In this document: piece after piece, positions 47,600 to 60,088 of the stretch
Numbering within the stretch: position 1 is the first letter of the stretch
Layout of the letters: each line of letters opens with the position of its first letter
NCBI GenBank assembly: GCA_023678885.1
Contig: CM042979.1
Span: forward strand, 19,645,513-19,709,512
Origin: Pogostemon cablin
Taxonomy: Eukaryota > Streptophyta > Magnoliopsida > Lamiales > Lamiaceae
Reading direction: 5' to 3'
Length of the DNA: 64,000 bases
Position numbers and translations under genes: made by a program
Notes under the pieces: generated by a model
The model's database searches: none
What the model was told of the DNA's origin: nothing
Seen by the model: only the letters and a program-made list of their open reading frames with translations

Positions 47600-50340
47600 C
47601 TTGTGTGTAGATACCTGAATCACTAAAAGCGTGCAACTAAGTGATGATGAGATTATTAAGTACATGGGTAATATTATGAAAGTAGTGGCTGTTGCAGTGG
47701 GAGTTGTGTATTTATCTTTTGATAGGAATAAACGTTTGATTATGAGAAATTGCCTTTACGTACGTTTTCATAGAAAGAATTTTATTTTAGTTTCTATGCA
47801 TTTACGGATGGATACTCTATTTCATTTAAATGATATGGTCATAGTGATGAGGGATGGAACTATAATCTGTTGCAGTACGTTGATTGACAATTTGTACACT
47901 CTTAAATCATGTTTATCCCACGGATGCAACAAATAGTAATTAATAACATGTCTTCTAATCTAATAAGAGAAAGGAACCTTTGGATGTGAACCAAACATAC
48001 TTTTGGCATCTGAAACTAGGTCATGATTGCCTTTTAAGGCAAAGGGGTGTAGAGCCAAAGATATGTTGGAATTGGTTCATTCTGATTTGTGCGGTCCTAA
48101 GACTATCCAGGCGAGAGGTGGTTAGATATAATTTTGATACACCGCAAGTCTAAGCACTATGATTAATTCAAAAGTGCATTGCTTATGCGGTGAAGGGTCA
48201 TTGAAAATATATCAAGTTATTATGATTTAATCGTAGTGGCGAGTACCTCTTAGGATAGTTTAAAATGCATTTATTAGAGATTGGGATTAAATCCCAAGTT
48301 ATCTACACTGGGCATACTCCAGCCGACTGGTGTGGCGAAAAGAAGGCAAAGGACTCTTATGGAAATGGTTAGATAGATGATGAGTTATTTGGAGTTACTA
48401 AATTCATTTTATGGGTATGCCCTAGAAACAGCATGTCGTAAGGATATTTGTTTGTTTATGGGATATCCTAGAAAAATGAAGGGTGATTTATTTGATAGTC
48501 CAAAAGATCAAAGGGTGATTATTAACACGAACACTAGATTTTAAAAAAGGACTATATATAATAAATCACAAACCCATGTATAAATTGTTCTAAAGGTTGT
48601 GAGAGGAAAAAACATAAAGTATAGTACTAATTGTACAAGAGGATATACCACAAGTAAACTGCATCGCGTGATACGTTTGCTACACAATTGAATGTAGCGC
48701 TTTATCGTAGTGGGAGGGTTGTTCTACAACCTGATAGATTTATTAGGAGAGTTGTGAGACTTGGTCCCTTGTAAACATGAAATCAACCCACGGATACGAC
48801 GAAGCACTACAAGATAGAAATGCGAAATTTTAGCAAAGTGCAATGAATTCTGAAATAGAATTTATGGATTCAAAGTTAGGTTTGGGTGCTTGTAGAATCG
48901 CGAAATGGTGGTAAAGCCATTAAAAGTGGCTCTACAAAATAAAAGATGATAAGACGGTAAGGTGATACTTTGAAACAAGGCTTGTTGCGTAAAGGTACAC
49001 TCAGAAAGAAGGGTGAGTTCGAGTATGAGAAAACTTTTTTTGCCGTGATAACGAAGTTTAAGTTGATCCAGATTCTTTTATTTTATTGCTACTCATATTG
49101 AATTATGAGGTATAGCAAATAGATGTCAAGACAGCTTCCGTGATTGGAAGTCTTGAGGAAAACATCTATGTGAATCAACCAGAGTGGTTCATTGAAAAGT
49201 AAGAAGAGCATTTTGAGTGTAAGCTTAAAAGTATCCGTTCATGGACCAAAGCAAGCTTTGAACTCAAAGTACATCTGTTTTGATGAGGTAATCCAGTGAT
49301 ATGGATTTATTCAATGCACGGATGTGTCTTATGTATTGGAAAAGAGTGACGGAAACGTGGTGGTATTTCTTGTACTATACGTAGATAGTATCTTGCTCAT
49401 TGGAGACAATGAAAGATTATTGTCGGGCGTATGGGTATGGCTCATAAAGCAGTATGAAATGAAGGATTTAAGAAAAGCTAAATACATTCTTGCGATCATG
49501 GTGATACAAATCACAAGATAAGACGTTGTGCTTATCTCAAGTTTCATGAAATGATACAATCCTTACTTATTTTAGCATGTGACTTTATCTAAGAAAATGT
49601 ATCTTGTGACACAAAAGAAGATAAAGGTGATGAAGGCGATTCCTTATGCTTCGGCGAATAAGAAAGCTTAATCTAAGGAATGCTATGCACGAGGTTGGAT
49701 ATCTGCTTTGCTAAACGCATGTTCAGTGAATATCAACGTAACTCAGAACAAGAATGATGAACTGCGGTAAGATGTATTTGAAGTGCATGAGAAGGACTTG
49801 AAATTATATGTAGGCTTACCAGACAGATTCACTGCTTCTTGTGGATTACGTAGATTTGAATTTTTCATATCAGGTAGGACGGCAGTAAATCCACCTCAAA
49901 GGTTATGTGTTTAATTTTAGGAAGTAGAGTCATAAAAAGGAGGAGTATCATATAGAAATATATTTCAGACTCCACCATGGAAAGATGATAAATTGGAGCC
50001 TCTGAGGCAGTCAAAGTATTTGTATGACTCTAGAAACTTCGTGATGGACTTGGATGTGATTTCTAAGTTTGCCCAAGGGTATCACAATTTATTGGGATAA
50101 TAATGGTGTAGTTGCAAACTTGAAGGAATCACGAGCCCATAAGCAATTAAACACATGTTGCGCGAGTACCACATGTTACGAGAAAACATATGACGAGGGG
50201 AAGGTTGTTATCACAAGGATTGCATCGGATGATAACCTTGTGAATCCTTTTACAAGTACCTTAAGGCGAGAGCTTTGGATAGTCGTGTAGTGGGAGTGAG
50301 AATCAGATGTATGGCAGAAGACATGACAACATAGTCTTTT
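47600..50340 (+). pseudogene. Copia 1 pol remnant
   Basis: The pre-integrase region is the best preserved: GVVYLSFDRNKRLIMRNCLYV and STLIDNLYTL (47697-47910). It is followed by a broken HSDLCGPKT integrase start (48080-48105). RT text appears at 48840-49510, including LEKSDGNVVVFLVLYVDSILLIGD; the catalytic YVDD is YVDS (49378-49389), so a key aspartate is lost. RNase H traces occur near 50070-50290 (IYWDNNGVVANLKESRAHKQ). The protease and much of the integrase and RT are missing or unreadable, with stops throughout. Confidence 0.8.
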
Positions 50341-50356
50341 AGTATAAGTGGGAGAT

Positions 50357-51742
50357 TGTTGGATTGTATATTAAAAGTCTATCTTTAGTATGAACAATGT
50401 TTTGACAATATTTGAAATGAGAATCATTGATCAAATAATTGCATCTTATAATTTATTTATATGTCCGATGCAATAGTATATTTACTTTATACTGTAGATA
50501 ATATGTTCTGCGACCACACGTGGAAGATCATATTATCGATTTCCTTACAAAGTATAAACAGATGCTCACAACCGAGATAGACGGGGACTCTCTATCGGGA
50601 TGGTTGTAGTGTGATTTGGTATTAGTTTGTCTTGACTATAGAATCACATTAGTATGCTTTGTGTATATTGAGCAGGACCGCTTGAGATCGTTCAACTTAT
50701 ACTGACTATACAGGAGAACTTGATCTCAATTATTATGGGTGTTCGTGCTCTTAATCTCTATACAATAATCTCGACACGTAAGGCAGTATGTATTTCTTTG
50801 ATTCATTAATGGGTAAGATTTACATGTATTAAATCAACAAACTCGGTGAGTTGGGAAATAATGCTGTCTCTATGGTGTTCTATTAATTGTAGAAGGAATC
50901 CGTATCCGATATAGGTTGATGATGTCCCCTTGAGGAGCTCATAAGGATTATCATGTAAATCTTGCAAGTGGATTAATTCCGGCATGATAATGAGGTTGAG
51001 TGGTACTACTCTCGGATGAGATATTAATTAATGGAGTTGTCAGTAACTTAATTAATTAATGGGCATTATATATCTTAAACATGGGGAGACTAACGGGCTC
51101 ACAATAAGAAGTAGCTCATAACGTAATTATGGAATTAGAGCGGTAGTGCAGTAATAATATTTTAGTGGTATATATTATTATTATTGGACTTAAGTATAAG
51201 TTTTGGGCTAAACTTGGATACTTAAACCCAACGGAGGCCCAACTCTAATTTCTCCTTCTGGTCCCTGCTGTAGCCTATAAATATGCCATCTCAATTATCC
51301 GGTAACACAAAAAAAATATCCACACCTAACACTATGAGGAAAAGGGAACAGTAGATTGAGAAGATCTTGAAGATCGTCACCCATACGACGTCAAGATTGG
51401 ACTTAGGAATACAACAGAAGATCAATAGGCCATTTGCTGTTGTTATTTGTCAATTTCCACGATTTTTCTAAAATCGTGTGTAGCTCCAAACTGTTCTTGT
51501 GATACACCATTGGAAAGTTACGAAAGAGAGGATCGTTTTGGCACAAAGATCACTCAAATCGGATATTAGATGAGGAATTTTTGCCCAAAACAATGAGGTC
51601 ACGCATGCTGCCAGTGAGAATTCATTCTCTTCTTCAACATACCCTGGTGAAAGGTAATATGATTTTATGTCCTTGTTTCCACTGATATAGAATCGTATGG
51701 AACCCTAACAGTTCACGTTAACCAAATGATCAAACGTCAACA
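50357..51742 (+). repeat. 3' LTR of copia element 1
   Basis: It begins TGTTGGATTG directly after the purine tract AAGTGGGAGAT (50346-50356) and ends GTCAACA, about 1386 bp. The target-site copy CTCTG follows at 51743-51747. Confidence 0.9.
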
Positions 51743-51747
51743 CTCTG

Positions 51748-52275
51748 AACTGGACAGACTGATCCCGTTTTCATGCACCCAGTTCGACCAAACTAATCCC
51801 ATTCGACCAGACCATTCTAGTCGAACTACATCAATCGACTTCTATTTTCATGCAGAACGCTATACCTGATGTTCGGAGTACTCCAGTACCATCACATGAG
51901 CAGAATACTGAGCTTATAGTTGAGAAGAAGTGGGAAAGAGCAAAGAGGTTGAGAGCCGAGAAGCTTAGACCGTAGATGGACAATGAAGATGTGATTTTCT
52001 CTCTTGATAAAGCAATGAAGATGCCCATAGAGACTCAGTCATGCAAGAGCATAGATGTGGTTTCTAACTTGTTTAATCTTGATTTTTCTAAGAAAGATGA
52101 TTATGAATTTGAGTGGAAGATTGACAAGAAGGTGTCTAGACAGCCATGAGAGGAAGGTAATTCCAAGGATCATATTTTTGTGACCAAGAAAGGTGAGGTG
52201 CTGAGTGTAGACAAGAAGAGGGAAAGAAAGTACTTCAAGGTGAGGATGCGAGAAGACCATCCTCTGATCAAGTAG
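51748..52275 (+). pseudogene. Gag of gypsy A, 3' part, after copia 1
   Basis: It continues the gag frame cut at 4910. TTCGACC/GGTCGAA repeats come first, then QNAIPDVRSTPVPSHEQNTEL-like text and SCKSIDVVSNLFNLDF (52045-52092), matching the same positions in gypsy B gag. Stops are present (for example near 51975 and 52148). Confidence 0.85.
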
Positions 52276-52786
52276 TCTTCAAAGTTGAATAACGTCGTGA
52301 CTCTCCGACGTTAAACATGAGCACCTGTTGGGGCGTGCCCTTTCGTTTTATTGCTTTATTATTTCTTTCATGTGAGTGAGGAGTTATTATATTTGAAGTG
52401 CTCACGTTTCGACAACTACATCTCTTTTCAAACTTAATTTCGACTTACGTTTTTACTAAGTTTAGGGGGAGGTGTGATGTACTTACCTCGTCTTATGAGC
52501 ACCAAGGGTATAATTTTTTCTTTCGTTGGTTGTTTATTTGTTAGGAGGTTGATTTTTTGCGGTATATTAATACTTTAACCAGTGTTGATATGTCATTTTT
52601 TGCAACTTACCTAATGTGTCGTGTGTTGTTTTTATGTATTTCCTAGTGTTAGTGGTCGAGTTTTTTTTTAATTTTTCGTCTTTTCGATTTTTCTTGTATC
52701 TCCTATTTTATTATTAATGAATCCTGTGATGATGAATATGCTTGAGCTTTGATGATAGAAAAAGGTAAAAGAGTGGCAAGATGAGT
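52276..52786 (+). other. Post-gag spacer of gypsy A
   Basis: Homologous to the spacer after gypsy B gag (9956-10440) and likewise non-coding. It ends where CACTA-2 begins. The preceding AGT (52784-52786) would be the left 3-bp duplication. Confidence 0.7.
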
Positions 52787-53100
52787 CACTACAACATAAG
52801 TGACATTATATAACACCATCTTAGTAACACTTTTAATTTACTTAACACAAATTAGTAACATTTTCTAAATTATTATAATATTTAACACATTTGTAACACC
52901 TTTAATATAAGTAACATACATGCGGAACACTTTTATAATATATAACATCTCCATATAATACTTTTAAATAAATTACATTTCTCATTTAACACTTTTTTAT
53001 AAGTAATACAATTATATAACACTTTTATATAAGTAACATTTTTAAAAAGAATATTTTTACACCAAAATTAAATATTTATGTTACACTTTATTATAGTTTT
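52787..53100 (+). mobile_element. Left end of CACTA-2, same family as CACTA-1, right end not in window
   Basis: Starts CACTACAACATAAGTGACAT, identical to the CACTA-1 terminus for 22 bp. TAACACTTTTAA-type subterminal words follow. No matching right terminus is seen before 64000, so the element either extends past the window or has lost its other end. Confidence 0.75.
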
Positions 53101-53948
53101 TATTTAATAAGTATATATTTATAGTTTAAATATTAATTATGTAAATTATATCTATATTTCATGTATAAAAATATCTAGATAAATAAAATTTATTTAATTT
53201 ATAATATTCTATTAAAACATATAAATAAATATTATATGAGTATAAAATATATAATATATTACATATATCTTTGTTATTTAAAAAATACAATCAATTTATA
53301 AAGTTTATATTTTTATTTTCAATGTGTTTAATACACACTTTTGTTAAATTTCATTTTTCTTTAATCACAATATGTATAATAGAACACTTAATGTAAATAG
53401 GATATTCAAAAGTGTTTTATTATAATGTGTAAATTAAAAAAAAAAAATTGAATGCCTTGAAATGACTCATAAATGCATTATTAATAAGTTAGGTTAATAT
53501 TAAAAGAATAATAATAATAATAATAATAATAATTAATAATATAATTCTAATTTTTAAAAAATTAAATAATATTAAATAATAATTAAAAAAATAGAGCTTT
53601 AACGTACAAAATAGAACCAATATTTTACTAAAAAAAAGCGTTCCTGTAAACCTATGTTGTCCCCTTAATTTTAAGTTGGTTTTGAGAGAGGTGCTAAAGC
53701 TGGTTCATGGATTGAAGAATATGTGGTTTGCTCTTAATATTGTCTATTTTAGGTACTTAGCCTTCTGTTGCTTTTTGCTTCTTTTATGTTATCATGTTCA
53801 TAGAACTTGTTATGCTATGGAAGATTAATATGAATGTGTAATTTCATCATGTACAACCAAATGCTCTCAATTTCAATCTACCAGGGTGATAAGGAAATGG
53901 TAGTCCAGCAATAGTATAGGTAGTAATGCAATCAAATAGAGGGACATA
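53101..53948. other. AT-rich DNA after the CACTA-2 end
   Basis: Very AT-rich with an ATA/AAT trinucleotide run at 53508-53534. An exon-like block near 53670-53745 has no recognised product. Confidence 0.4.
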
Positions 53949-54158
53949 CTCCCTCTATCCCTTGGTAAAAGTCCCATTTACTTTTGAGCATGTAAATTAA
54001 GGAGTATTATTATTTAATGTATAGTGGGTGTGTGGGCCTCATGTTTTAATTATATTAGTGGGAATGAATGGGTCCCATATATCAAAAAAGAAAATGGAAT
54101 CCTTTGAGTGTGACAACCAAAATGGTAAAATGAGACTCTTATCTAGGGACGGAGGGAA
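53949..54158. mobile_element. Stowaway-like MITE (210 bp)
   Basis: The ends CTCCCTCTATCCC and GGGACGGAGGGAA are inverted repeats flanked by TA on both sides. Confidence 0.8.
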
Positions 54159-54257
54159 TATTGTGATACACTAAGTTTTTGTGCAGTGAATATAAATAAT
54201 TTAGAGGAGTTGATATTTAGACCCGTGATATTTTTAAATTCCTCCATCACATTATAA

Positions 54258-54424
54258 CATATAGATAATCACCCCTAGTAAATAGCATCATCATCATCAA
54301 ATGCATTGTGATAATGATTCCCTGATTTCATATCCTGAATCATCACTTCAATGAGATTCTGGCCATTCCATTACACACGTGGATAATCACCCCTAGCAAA
54401 TAGCATTATCACCATCAAATGTAT
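54258..54424. repeat. Local direct repeat of about 42 bp
   Basis: GATAATCACCCCTAG(T/C)AAATAGCAT followed by ATCACCATCAAATG-type text occurs at about 54265-54302 and 54382-54422. Confidence 0.65.
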
Positions 54425-54940
54425 GTTTTTTGTAAAGCTTTTATCGATTATCAATGGTTATGTTAGTTATTTTCTTGCTGCATACTATACTTTCTTCATC
54501 CATCTGTTGATGTCTAGTGTATGTTATTTGTCCAAAAAAACCATAAACTCTAGTCTGCTTTGAAGATTAAGCCAACCAAGATAATGAAAAATCTCAGCAG
54601 TTAAAATAAAACTATCGGCTGGATAAACTCAGCAGAGTATACCCTCAAGAGCAAGCAAGGAACAACTAGTACCACAAGCGAAGAACTCTCACAACAAGAT
54701 ACAGCAGCATAAATCAAAACATAAAAATGCAGAAAACCAAAAAGAACCTCGGATAAGACTGATTTGTGTCCTGCTGCAAGATGAAGCTAGTAGCAGGAAA
54801 GAAATTAATCAAGCGTGGCACCCATCAATGGAACAGCACACAAAATAGCAGTAAAGCACACAACACCCAGCAATAAGATAGAGCTAGCAACTACAAACTC
54901 CAAAAGGGAATACCAACGAGCCAACTCCTTGTTTTATCTT
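54425..54940. other. No recognisable feature
   Basis: A-rich, CAGCA-rich sequence without a conserved frame or repeat that I can name. Confidence 0.4.
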
Positions 54941-55021
54941 TCACCAAATCCTTGTCAAACTTTGGTTAGATGATGAGAACATTAAATAACATGAAATAGG
55001 ACAATGAGAAACATTATTAAC

Positions 55022-55130
55022 CTTATCAAAGACTAGCTTGTCAAAAAGAGATGTCTCATCTTGCTTGAGTCCTTTCTCCAAGTTCCTCAACTCAGCAAAA
55101 CATGGTTTGACTCCAGGCCATTGGAATGTA
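55022..55130 (-). pseudogene. Exon-like fragment resembling a long-chain acyl-CoA synthetase
   Basis: On the minus strand the block encodes ELRNLEKGLKQDETSLFDKL then VFDK. It ends at an AAG/GTTAAT donor. The pattern N(x)KGL...FDKLVFDK resembles the linker segment of plant long-chain acyl-CoA synthetases before their GG-rich loop. The next conserved block is not found downstream. It is short, so the assignment is tentative. It may be cargo of CACTA-2. Confidence 0.4.
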
Positions 55131-56450
55131 AGCAGAATACTTCTGAAGCACCACAGTAGTTGTACAAAACTCATTATTTTGAAGATTAGAATGGCTTTTA
55201 ATCCATCGACAACAGAGAATTTTGTGCTCTAGAGCTTTAAATAAAGAAAATTCAAATACGACAGCATTACACAGGAAACTTACACTATAAGAAAAGCCTT
55301 CCACGCTACATCTAAGAATGTAAGCTGGCTTTGGCTGAAAAATGAGATGAAGGTGCCAATAATGCAAAATCCACAAACATAATTGTGTATAGTCTGTCCA
55401 ACTTATCAAACTCATTTAATCTTAGGGTCCATACTTAATAAACAATAACATTTTTATTTGGGGGAGGGGGAAGGGGGGAGTGGCTATACTTTACTAAACT
55501 GAAAGAGACTTTACTAAACGTTTAAAGCAACCTTCAGCATGATTTTGGACCTATAAACTTTACAAGAGTATTGGCCTGTAACCCTAAACTTGCTTTTTTT
55601 GAATTAGGTAAAAAAAGTTAAATAATAGTAATCAATCTAGAAAAGGAGGTGAAAGTAGAGACACGGGAACCTCTAAAATTATTTGGAACTATGTGACTCA
55701 AAAACAAGATAAACATCAAGTACAACATGGGAATTTAAAAAAACAAGGGCAAAACTTTCAAGTTTTAACCGAGACTTGATGCTAAATCATGAGGTATTAA
55801 ACATGATCAGTCACATCCAAGATGAAATAAGAAACCTGTAAAACGATTAGCAGAATCATATACAAAAGTAACAGTGAAAACCTCAAAAGTGGAGCATCAA
55901 ATCCTGCATATATCAAATTTAGAATGTGAATATATTTTTATATCACTACTATTGTCTTCATGTAAACAATATTTATGTATAATTCGAGCATATTAACAGG
56001 GTAAATAGCTTGCAAAGAGAATTGTTTGACCTATTTGAAGCCCAAATTGATCCCAAAAATAATGTCTAATCCACCAAGCTAGCATCAACAAACATCTCAA
56101 AAATCATAATCCCTCATACATATTTCATTATCTAAATATTTATAAGCTATTGATATATCACCAGATTTGTAAAAAATACACATTAGGTACAGACATAAGA
56201 AAGATCAACTAAATATTAAAAAGGTAAAAAAAAAAATCATATGGAGGATCAAGAACAGCTAACTAGTATCAAGTGAAATTTCTTTATAAACAAGGGAAAT
56301 AGTGCATATCATTAGATCTCTAGAGTTGAATGGTTTGGTGTCTAAGAAATCTAACCAAATTTGCTTCACTTGTGAACCAGGCAAACTTAGAACACACTAG
56401 AATAAACACATTTCGATTTTTTGATAATGCATTCAATTTACACTTACTTG

Positions 56451-56968
56451 AAAGGGGAGCAATTTTCGAAGAGGAATGAACTATGAGAATCAAGGCTTTA
56501 GCCCATTCACATTGCAGGACACTATCTTCATTCTTCGCCATTACAAACCTTTCTCTGTGTTGAGGGCAATGGAAATCCGCCGCTGAGGTGCGTATTTTCT
56601 GTAAAAAAATTCAAAATTGAACAGATTAATTCACTATCAAAATATTTCGATATATCACATTTAGAATTTCACATTCCCAGCAACAAATGACGCTCTTTTC
56701 CTCGAAATTCAAGTCTACGCTAAGAGTAGAGAGGGAGAGACAAAGAGAATACCTGAGAGATCGTTTACAGCAAAACTAAGGCATCAACCGGTGGTGTGGT
56801 CGGAGGTGGGCAATTCCCCCATGGGGGCGCCATTTGAAAAGATTGAGAAAGGGTTGAGAGCATGCCCAGTCTTCCGGATTTCCTTTCCATTTGATTAAGT
56901 AAATTTAAAACATGAAATGAAATTGGAGCGAAACCAATTAAAAAAAGAGGGAAAATGTTGAGCCACAT
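56451..56968 (-). CDS. First exons of an unrecognised minus-strand gene or gene fragment
   Basis: A likely leader exon lies around 56752-56870, ending before GTATTC. The initiator ATG at 56541 follows, preceded by an A at -3 (MAKNEDSVLQCEWAKALILI). That exon ends at a perfect CAA/GTAAGTG donor near 56450. I do not recognise the protein and cannot trace the following exons with confidence. It could be a host gene that starts here or a copied 5' end. Confidence 0.35.
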
Positions 56969-56999
56969 TCATAAAAAGAGAGGGAAAATGTAGAGCTAA

Positions 57000-58098
57000 A
57001 GAGAGGGAAAAATAGACCCAAAATTTCACTTATACATTTACTTTAAAATTATAAAAAGAGATGATACCATGAACTAATTAATAATATGAGATGAATAAAA
57101 ATATTAAATTAATAGATACTCTCCTTTATCTTTTTTTTTAAATAAAATCTAGAACACCAATTTCTTTTCATCATTATTAATAAATTCTCTATAAATGATA
57201 TTTAGTACTAAATAAAATTATTTTATTTTATAAGTCATAGAATAATAGTTTGATAGAGTGAATCAGTGAACATTATTTATTTAAATTATATTTTTTTCTA
57301 TTTTTAATTTATATAAAATTAAAAACAATTTCGTTAATGTGAGTAATAAATAAAATTTAATACTATCTTTTTGTTTGACAAAAGTTTGTATGAGAAATGA
57401 CAACGTCTATTATTAGATGCTTTATACTAATTTATTCATTATAATTATAATAATTTTAATAAAAATTATATTTGATCGATAAAAATTACTCATCATTCAA
57501 TTAAATTATTTTATAATAATTTGTTAAATAGGTTTAAAAAACTATCACATTAAAGAAAAGTAATAATTAAAAATTTTAAAATTTAAATGGTGATCCTGTC
57601 AATTTTTTGTATTTTAGGCATTATTTGAGACTTTGAATTGAAATTTGTAATGTAATAAGAGATTTAATTAGATATTTATAATATTAATAAATGCATAATT
57701 ATGTGAAAACGCTTTTATTAAAAATGAAATAAACCAAAAAAAAAATTACAAAGTACAAAATTAAAATAATAATTTTATTCGAACATATAAAAATTAATAA
57801 TTTTTATAATTAAAAAATTGAAAATAATTTTCTTAACCAATTATAAAATTATTAGATTAATACTCTTGAAATTTTAATGAAAATTTTCAATAAAAAAGGT
57901 AATGCATTTATTAAGTAAAATAAATAAATATATTTTAGAATAAAATATTAACATTGGATTCATTCTTACTTTTTAAATAAACTCTTCTTTAATTTTTAAT
58001 CCCATCAATATTTTTCCACATAATAAAATAATAATTAAATTAAAAAAAAAACTTTTATTTGAAAACAAAATCTCTTGTGTGATTGTGTATATATGAAT
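57000..58098. other. Very AT-rich DNA, no gene seen
   Basis: Long A and T runs and no open frame of note. Confidence 0.6.
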
Positions 58099-58422
58099 AG
58101 GGGTGTAAACATGTAGCGTATGGTAGGGGTACGTCCAATTCATATACTACCCACATCTTATTTTTATTATCCTTACCCTATCTTATTACCCTTAAATGTA
58201 TAATCGGGTAGGGCACGGATAATATCCATCGGGTAATGGATAATCCGTGGATAAACGGTTATCCGAAATTTTAAAATGGCTACCCTTGTCAACCAAACAA
58301 CATACCACTATAAAATACACAATGATGTAAGAAAATTAAAGTAAATGCAAAAGATTAAAAAAAAAAGATTGAGATGTGAGTAGTCTACTTCAATCCCCCA
58401 ATAATTAAAATAAAAATTGATA

Positions 58423-58650
58423 CTCCCTCCGTCAACTCGAAAGAGAGTATTTTTTTCCATTTTGGTTGTCCACTCTAAAGAGGGTTATTTCATTTTTTAC
58501 ACATATGAGACCCATACACCCCCACTAATATAACTAAAATATGGGGTCCACACTCCCACTAATACAACTACCCAATACACATTAAATAGTAATACTCCTT
58601 AATCAACATGCACAAAAGTAAAATACCCTATTTCGGGCGGACGGAGGGAG
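58423..58650. mobile_element. Stowaway-like MITE (228 bp)
   Basis: CTCCCTCCGTC and GGACGGAGGGAG inverted ends flanked by TA (58421-58422 and 58651-58652). Internal GAGACCCATACACCCCCACT-type text is shared with the MITE at 33394. Confidence 0.85.
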
Positions 58651-58815
58651 TATAAAATATTAGAGGGTATCATTTTATTACTCATACCCTTTCTTTTGCT
58701 TTCTTAAATCAAATATGCAATGTGATGTACACTAGTATGTGCGTTATAAAGTGGAACCATTTTTCAAATTATACATAAATATAAAATATAATAAACTATA
58801 CTAAATATAAAATAT

Positions 58816-58818
58816 ACT

Positions 58819-58856
<38 letters not shown>

Positions 58857-58860
58857 AGTA
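58816..58860. repeat. AT-repeat palindrome
   Basis: ACTCCAT and ATGGAGT flank about 34 bp of AT repeat, so the whole block is a perfect palindrome. Confidence 0.85.
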
Positions 58861-59046
58861 AGCGGGTAGGGTAATCGGGTATTTTATAAATATCATATCC
58901 TACCCCTACTCTCAACATTTACAAGTGGGTACGAGTACTACCCTACCCGATACCCAAATATGTTCTACCTTACTCTTACCCGATAGGGTATTACCCGCGG
59001 ATAAAATTGACAACCCTATATATGAGACACAGATTCATTATTAAAG

Positions 59047-59048
<2 letters not shown>

Positions 59049-59098
<50 letters not shown>
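59049..59098. repeat. AT dinucleotide microsatellite, about 50 bp
   Basis: Uninterrupted AT repeat, the longest in the window. Confidence 0.9.
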
Positions 59099-59102
<4 letters not shown>

Positions 59103-60088
59103 TTACGTAAGATAAATAAAAATAGAGTAATATTTTTAATGAAAAGTGATGCTCAATAATGGAAAGATACTAGTTTACTGAACAATTTATAATATGTAAA
59201 TAAAAAGTGATAATATTTCTAAAAAAAATGATGATACACTTAATAAAAAGTGACAATTAACTAAAATACTATAAAATTGTCTTACATTTGTCTATTTAAT
59301 AAAACATACTTTAACTACTAATAAATATATTTTATTTAGATAATAATTATATTTTAATAATGATTAACTAATCTCATAGTGTATCATACGTATACATATC
59401 TCACATAACGCAACTTCAACTCCAAATACACAAATAAACAATCAAAGTAAAAAAAAAAAATTAATGATTTATATTAAAAATATTTAAAGTGCCCAATAAA
59501 ATCTAAAAAATAATAATAATAAGACATTCAATGTGGGGCTTAAATTGTACATAAATCAGCTTTTGAAAATATTATATGAATAAAAATTATACCAAAGTAA
59601 CATATAAATAAAGTGTGAGTTTGGGGTGAATTGTGATCATACATGAACTCTATTTTTATAAAATTATTTTTATTTACATTAAAAATTATTTTTAATGAAT
59701 AATATTTTTTATTTAAAATAATAATAATTCATCTCTCTAAAATATAATTTTTAATTTATTAAAGAATAATTTATAGTGTGAAAGAATTTAAAGAGTAATT
59801 TTTAATTTATAAGTATAATAATTTATTTTTTAAAATACGTGAACATGCTTCATATAATTGTTTCCCCTTAATAAAATGATATTTAAATTCGGATTCCACC
59901 AATTGTGATTAATTAAAATAAGAACCTAATAAGAGTACTTCCTAATTAATTAATTAAATAAATGGTTGGGCACTCATAAAATAGATGTGTACTTGTTGCG
60001 ATACTGTATTGTAAATGGTGTGCAATTGTCCTTCAAATTTCAATCCCAAATAAAATAAGGCTCTCGAAGAAAAATTCTCAATTGTGCA
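59099..60088. other. AT-rich DNA, no gene seen
   Basis: No conserved frame; many A/T runs. Confidence 0.5.

Larger units (their letters stand above)
4911..51742 (+). mobile_element. Ty1/copia element 1, expanded to 47 kb by nested insertions
   Basis: The two LTRs (4911-6283 and 50357-51742) are homologous along their length. They are flanked by the same five bases, CTCTG, at 4906-4910 and 51743-51747, which is the target-site duplication inside gypsy A gag. A tRNA-Met-type primer site follows the 5' LTR, and a polypurine tract precedes the 3' LTR. Internal parts are the leader (15592-16970), gag remnants (16975-17281 and 47404-47560) and pol remnants (47600-50340). Gypsy B and CACTA-1 are inserted inside. 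Without them the element would be about 8 kb. The LTRs differ at many positions, so this insertion is much older than copia 2. Confidence 0.9.
1513..52786 (+). mobile_element. Ty3/gypsy element A (Athila/Tat-like), interrupted twice, right end not seen
   Basis: This is the outermost element of the nest. It has a 5' LTR (1513-3345), a tRNA-Asp-type primer site (3352-3369) and a gag frame. Copia element 1 cuts that frame at 4910, and it resumes at 51748. The gag 3' end and the following spacer reach 52786, where a CACTA terminus begins. The parts on either side of copia 1 together match the gag of gypsy B (8144-9930) in order. No pol domains and no 3' LTR are visible, because the element continues beyond or inside CACTA-2. 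The Athila/Tat affiliation rests on gag style and the tRNA-Asp primer site. Confidence 0.8.
58099..59017. mobile_element. hAT-like non-autonomous element with a MITE inside
   Basis: The ends AGGGGTGTAAAC and TTGACAACCCT are inverted. Both arms are full of CGGGTA/TACCCG words (GGATAATCCGTGGATAA on the left, TTACCCGCGGATAA on the right). The 8-bp flanks ATATGAAT and ATATATGA are similar but not identical. A Stowaway-like MITE (58423-58650) and an AT palindrome sit inside. Confidence 0.6.

Noticed and set aside
59049..59098. AT repeat as a replication origin
   Set aside because: Simple microsatellite; nothing else supports an origin.
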